8,232 nucleotides of DNA. Source: Methanomicrobiales archaeon (GTDB lineage: Archaea > Halobacteriota > Methanomicrobia > Methanomicrobiales > Methanoculleaceae). The stretch spans positions 1-8,232 of the forward strand of contig JAAZOW010000039.1 in NCBI GenBank assembly GCA_012797575.1, read 5' to 3'. The position numbers and the translations under genes are program-made. Positions 5,247-8,232 of this stretch are shown here, piece by piece; the stretch's first letter is position 1, and the number at the start of each line of letters is the position of its first letter. Under the pieces are notes generated by a model, which was given only the letters and a program-made list of their open reading frames with translations, had not been told where the DNA came from and made no database searches.

Positions 5247-6974
5247 CTATTCCCCGGCTATAGCCGTTACATTCTCGGTCAGGTTCCCTACTGCAGCCTG
5301 CGTGGCCGGACTGATGGCGGTGGGCGACACGATCCTCCAGATCTTGCCGGTGCTCGTGGACTTATCAGGCCCCCCCACGTCGTTTGTCAACACATACATG
5401 TCGTGGTTCGTATCTTCACCAAATCCGCGCAGGAACAGACCCAGATCCTCGCCATTTCCGGCGGTGACATTCAGCGTCTGAGCCTGCCACATGGCATTAT
5501 CTTCGGGTGTCAGGTCCGCGGCAGTCTCGGGCAGTGCTCCCTCGGCCCACCCCGTCGGCGGTGTCGCGGCGAGGATGGTGCCGTTTCCTACCGTCCGGCT
5601 ATCGCTCCAGTAACCGAAGATATACCTGCCCTGGAGACCCATGACGGTATTCCCACGGTAAACGCCGCCACCGACGATCACAATCCCAAGGTCATGTCCA
5701 CCCTCAAAGATGGGCCCGATCAACGGCTCTCCCAGAAGGCCGGTGGTGTTACAGGACTCCCCCGGAGCCGTGGGGGCGTTGGGGTCGAAGCAGTGTGTCC
5801 CCTCACGGATGTTCCAACCGTAATTTCCACCATTCAAGACGATATCCACCGACTCGAAGAGATCCTGGCCTGCCATGGCGACAAAGAGTGCATCGCCGCC
5901 ACCGACATCAAAGGCCATGTAGGCGGGGTTGCGGAACCCATAGGCGTAGATCTCTGGCAGGACCGTCTTGTAGGCGTAAGAATCGAGGATCTCGGGCTGA
6001 ATCTGAGCAAACGGGTTATCAGGCGGTATACCATAGAGGGTACCGGCAAGCGTCGCCCATGTCGGTTCAGGTGGATTTTCGGGCTGGTTGACGTTTACCG
6101 TCTGGTTCATAGTCCCGGTCGCGTTCGGCGGGATAGTTACACCGGTGGCGCTGCTGTCCACATCGATCCGAAGGATCTTGCCGTAGATCTTCGTGAGATC
6201 CTGAGCGTTGCCGATACCAGGGGTATGTCCGTTCCCAACATCGTTCCCCTTCCCACCATCACCGAGGGATATGTAGAGGTACCCATCATCGGGGCCAAAG
6301 GCGAGCACGCCACCGTTATGGTTCTGGTAGGGCTTATCGATGTACATCAGGATCTTCTCAGACGACATATTCACCTGGCCCGGGTTATCGGGATCAACCT
6401 GGAACTCAGATATATGGTTCGTGCAGCTCCATCCCTCGGGGGCCTCCGGCCGTAGCGGCGCGCTGTAGAAGACATACACCTTACCGTTGTTCCGGTAATT
6501 GGGGTGGAATGCTATCGAGAGCAGGCCGCGCTCATCGTAGGTTGGGTCGAGGTCCACGAGGCTGTCCTGAAGATCGAGGAACGGTTCCTCGGCGATAGTC
6601 CCGTTTGCATCGATGATCTTCACAAGACCGATCTGGTCCACGACAAAGAGCCTCCCCGTCCCGTCTTCGGGCGACGTGATCATCATAGGCGATGTGAAAT
6701 CCTTACCTACGAGTTCAAGACCGATCTCGGCCGTAAAGCCAGGTAAAGGGGATAGACTCGTCCGTGACTCGTTGTTCTCGAACGTTGCGGCAAGCGGAGA
6801 CCCCGCGTTCGTGAGATCCGTTCCATTACCAGCCACGCCCTGCGTGCCTTCTATCGTCTGGTTTGAACTTTCACTGGTGCCACTGAAATTGCTCAACCCC
6901 TCCTGCTGTGCACCCGCACCCACAACGAGCACGAGGAGGAGGAGGGATGCTATGACAAGGGTAATTTTTGTCAT
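5247..6974 (-). CDS. Secreted glucose/sorbosone dehydrogenase-like beta-propeller protein
   Basis: A 575-aa secreted protein. A signal peptide of about 22 residues (hydrophobic 5-20, likely cut after AGA at 20-22) is followed by a Ser/Thr/Asn/Gly-rich linker to residue 78. The six-bladed propeller of the GSDH family (PF07995) covers about 80-549. Family hallmarks are RGLLSIAFHPNY (149-160), HNGG (219-222, whose His matches the catalytic base position of soluble PQQ glucose dehydrogenase), LGDGG (237-241), GKILRIDVD (265-273), GFRNP (346-350), GGNYGWN (382-388) and GFGEDTN (517-523). C395 and C408 are shared with the neighbouring paralogue and could form a disulfide. Thirteen N-X-S/T sequons suggest heavy N-glycosylation. 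No C-terminal membrane anchor is seen. Activity as a sugar dehydrogenase is not certain, since no PQQ or electron-acceptor gene is nearby. It has its own TATA box and no ribosome site. Confidence 0.93.
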   Translation of the reverse strand: MTKITLVIASLLLLVLVVGAGAQQEGLSNFSGTSESSNQTIEGTQGVAGNGTDLTNAGSPLAATFENNESRTSLSPLPGFTAEIGLELVGKDFTSPMMITSPEDGTGRLFVVDQIGLVKIIDANGTIAEEPFLDLQDSLVDLDPTYDERGLLSIAFHPNYRNNGKVYVFYSAPLRPEAPEGWSCTNHISEFQVDPDNPGQVNMSSEKILMYIDKPYQNHNGGVLAFGPDDGYLYISLGDGGKGNDVGNGHTPGIGNAQDLTKIYGKILRIDVDSSATGVTIPPNATGTMNQTVNVNQPENPPEPTWATLAGTLYGIPPDNPFAQIQPEILDSYAYKTVLPEIYAYGFRNPAYMAFDVGGGDALFVAMAGQDLFESVDIVLNGGNYGWNIREGTHCFDPNAPTAPGESCNTTGLLGEPLIGPIFEGGHDLGIVIVGGGVYRGNTVMGLQGRYIFGYWSDSRTVGNGTILAATPPTGWAEGALPETAADLTPEDNAMWQAQTLNVTAGNGEDLGLFLRGFGEDTNHDMYVLTNDVGGPDKSTSTGKIWRIVSPTAISPATQAAVGNLTENVTAIAGE

Positions 6975-7007
6975 GCGGGTTCGGACAGGATATGAGGATA
7001 TATAATA
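6974..7007 (-). promoter_or_regulatory. Strong archaeal TATA box, predicted leaderless mRNA
   Basis: On the minus strand TATTATATAT occupies 7007-6998, centred about 28 bases before the A of the start codon at 6974. Archaeal transcription starts about 25-28 bases after the TATA centre, which places it at 6974-6977, on or just before the ATG. No Shine-Dalgarno-like sequence lies between the TATA box and the ATG, in agreement with a leaderless transcript. This also supports the chosen start codon. Confidence 0.7.
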
Positions 7008-7046
7008 GTTATGTCAGGTTGTCCGGCCACAGCCTCAGCCCATGAG

Positions 7047-7069
7047 GGTTGAGTTTGCCGAACTCAGCC
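7047..7069. repeat. Inverted repeat downstream of the partial propeller gene
   Basis: GGTTGAGTT (7047-7055) pairs with AACTCAGCC (7061-7069) across a 5-base loop, with one G-T type pair. On the plus strand it is followed by TTCTTT, like an intrinsic terminator, but no plus-strand gene precedes it. On the minus strand it lies about 90 bases after the stop of the partial paralogue and has no T run after it. It may help end that transcript or be chance. Confidence 0.25.
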
Positions 7070-7109
7070 TTCTTTGATCATGAACCAGAGAATGATCGAG
7101 TTATGAGGG

Positions 7110-7124
7110 GGGAGCTCTGCTCCC
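7110..7124. repeat. GC-rich hairpin just after the partial propeller gene
   Basis: GGGAGC (7110-7115) and GCTCCC (7119-7124) form a perfect 6-base stem with a 3-base loop, 36 bases beyond the stop of the partial paralogue on the minus strand. It could stabilise the 3' end or aid termination of that transcript. No T-rich tail follows on the minus strand. Confidence 0.25.
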
Positions 7125-7160
7125 ATCCCCTGGCCCGACTCATGAGGACGACGACACCGA

Positions 7161-8232
7161 TCACTGGGGTGGCACGATCCTCCAGGCTTTGCCGGTGCTT
7201 GCAGAAGCATCCGGCCCTCCCGTATCGTTTGTCACCACATACATATCCCGGTTCGTATCCTCGCCGAACCCGCGCACGAACATACCCAGGAACTCATCAT
7301 CCCGGCCGGAGACCTTCAGTTTCTGAGCTCTCCACATGGTGTTCCCCTCCGGCGTCAGATCCGCGGCGGTCTTGGGCCGCTCACTCTCGGCCCATCCTTC
7401 TGGCGGTGTGGCGACGAGGAGGATGCCGTTTCCTTTGATCCGGCTATCACCCCAATAACCAAAGATGCATCGGCCCTGAAGTTCAGGGACGGAGGGGCCA
7501 CGGTAAAGGTAGCCGCCGACAACAACAAGGCCCAGATCGTGACCACCTTCAAAGATGGGTCCAATCAATGGCTCGCCCAGAAGTCCGGTCACGTTACAGC
7601 TCTTCGGGGGCTGTAGCGGCTTATCCGGGTCAAAGCAGTGTGTTCCCTCGTGGATGTTCCATCCGTAGTTCCCGCCCTTCACGATGACCGTCACCGACTC
7701 AAAGAGGTTCTGGCCTGCCTCACCGACGAAGAGCGCGTTGCTTCCGCCGGAATCAAAGGCCATGTAGGCGGGGTTTCGGAGCCCGTAGGCGTAAATCTCG
7801 GGTGGAACCGTCTTGTAGGCGTAAGAATCGAGGATCTTGGGTTGGGTCTTTGCAAACGGGTTATCAGGCGGTATGCCGTAAAGGCTGCCGGAAGACGTTA
7901 TCCACGTCGGTTCAGGCGGGTTTTCCGGATGGTTGACGTTCACGTCGCCAGTAGGGCCCTCCTGGGCCGGCACGCTTCCGGCAGTAGTGCTATCCACATC
8001 GATCCGGAGGATCTTCCCATAGATCTTTGTGAGATCCTGGGAGTTTCCGATACCGGGAGTATGTCCGTTCCCGACATCGTTTGCCTTCCCGCCGTCCCCG
8101 AGGGATATGTAGAGGTAGCCGTCGGTAGGCCCGAAGGCGAACTGACCGCCGTTGTGGTTTTCGTAAGGCTTATCGATGTACATCAAGATCTTCTCAGACG
8201 ACATATCCACCCTGTTCGGGTTGTCCGGGTCG
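7161..8232 (-). CDS. Second GSDH-like beta-propeller paralogue, N-terminus beyond the window
   Basis: The last 356 residues of a paralogue of the neighbouring secreted propeller protein; the frame is open to the right edge, so the start and any signal peptide lie outside the window. It aligns with residues 194-551 of the complete copy with roughly three quarters identity by eye. It keeps HNGG, LGDGG, GKILRIDVD, RNPAYMAFD, GGNYGWN, both shared cysteines (THCFDP and SCN) and GFGEDTN. It ends at PPQ, about 25 residues shorter at the C-terminus than the complete copy. The visible part has only two N-X-S/T sequons (NVT and NDT), against six in the matching part of the complete copy. It also has an extra cysteine in GRCIFGYW. 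The pair arose by tandem duplication; each probably has its own promoter. A secreted sugar-dehydrogenase-like role is inferred from family. Confidence 0.93.
   Translation of the reverse strand, partial: DPDNPNRVDMSSEKILMYIDKPYENHNGGQFAFGPTDGYLYISLGDGGKANDVGNGHTPGIGNSQDLTKIYGKILRIDVDSTTAGSVPAQEGPTGDVNVNHPENPPEPTWITSSGSLYGIPPDNPFAKTQPKILDSYAYKTVPPEIYAYGLRNPAYMAFDSGGSNALFVGEAGQNLFESVTVIVKGGNYGWNIHEGTHCFDPDKPLQPPKSCNVTGLLGEPLIGPIFEGGHDLGLVVVGGYLYRGPSVPELQGRCIFGYWGDSRIKGNGILLVATPPEGWAESERPKTAADLTPEGNTMWRAQKLKVSGRDDEFLGMFVRGFGEDTNRDMYVVTNDTGGPDASASTGKAWRIVPPQ

Noticed and set aside
5109..6455. Long plus-strand open frame (448 codons) opposite the propeller gene
   Set aside because: It lies almost wholly antisense to a gene with clear family motifs. 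Its translation shows no recognisable domain and is a by-product of GC-rich codon use.
7021..7160. Repeated short words (CTCAGCC, CATGAG) between the two propeller genes, considered as a repeat array
   Set aside because: Units are only 6-7 bases, irregularly spaced and few. There is no array structure, spacer pattern or CRISPR-like repeat.

Overview
The window looks like a moderately GC-rich euryarchaeal chromosome, most probably a methanogen of the Methanomicrobiales (Methanoculleus-like). That is an inference. It rests on an A/T-rich TATA element about 28 bases ahead of one start codon, GGAGGTG-type ribosome sites ahead of others, a secreted protein dense in N-X-S/T sequons, and the general style of the proteins. 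No marker gene of methanogenesis is present to confirm it. Every convincing gene lies on the minus strand, so genes are read from high to low coordinates.

Right part (5247-8232): two tandem paralogues of a secreted beta-propeller protein of the glucose/sorbosone dehydrogenase (PQQ-dependent sugar dehydrogenase-like) family. The upstream copy runs off the right edge and lacks its N-terminus here. The second copy is complete (575 aa), with a signal peptide, 13 possible N-glycosylation sites and its own strong TATA box, placed so that the mRNA should be leaderless or nearly so. A 186-base spacer (6975-7160) separates them.

Middle spacer (4912-5246): 335 bases without a convincing gene. It holds a pyrimidine-rich possible terminator for the propeller gene, a small nested inverted repeat, and a weak TATA-like element ahead of the next gene.

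Left part (9-4911): six tightly packed minus-strand genes that look like one operon. In order of transcription they are: a tandem universal stress protein with a C-terminal PCP_red-like domain; a 66-aa orphan; an ABC ATPase with non-canonical Q- and H-loop positions; an ABC-2/CcmB-size permease; a radical SAM/SPASM enzyme with an extra Cys-bearing N-terminal domain; and a 121-aa orphan. Four of the five junctions are overlaps or gaps under 10 bases. The only larger gap, 87 bases ahead of the radical SAM gene, carries short repeats and a weak TATA-like element and may be an internal promoter.

Functionally, the left cluster combines a nucleotide-binding stress sensor or adaptor, an exporter and a radical SAM maturase with two small proteins of unknown function. 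A maturation-and-export pathway (modified peptide, metallocofactor or tetrapyrrole) is a reasonable hypothesis, but the substrate cannot be read from the sequence. This cluster is the best candidate for an undescribed system in the window.
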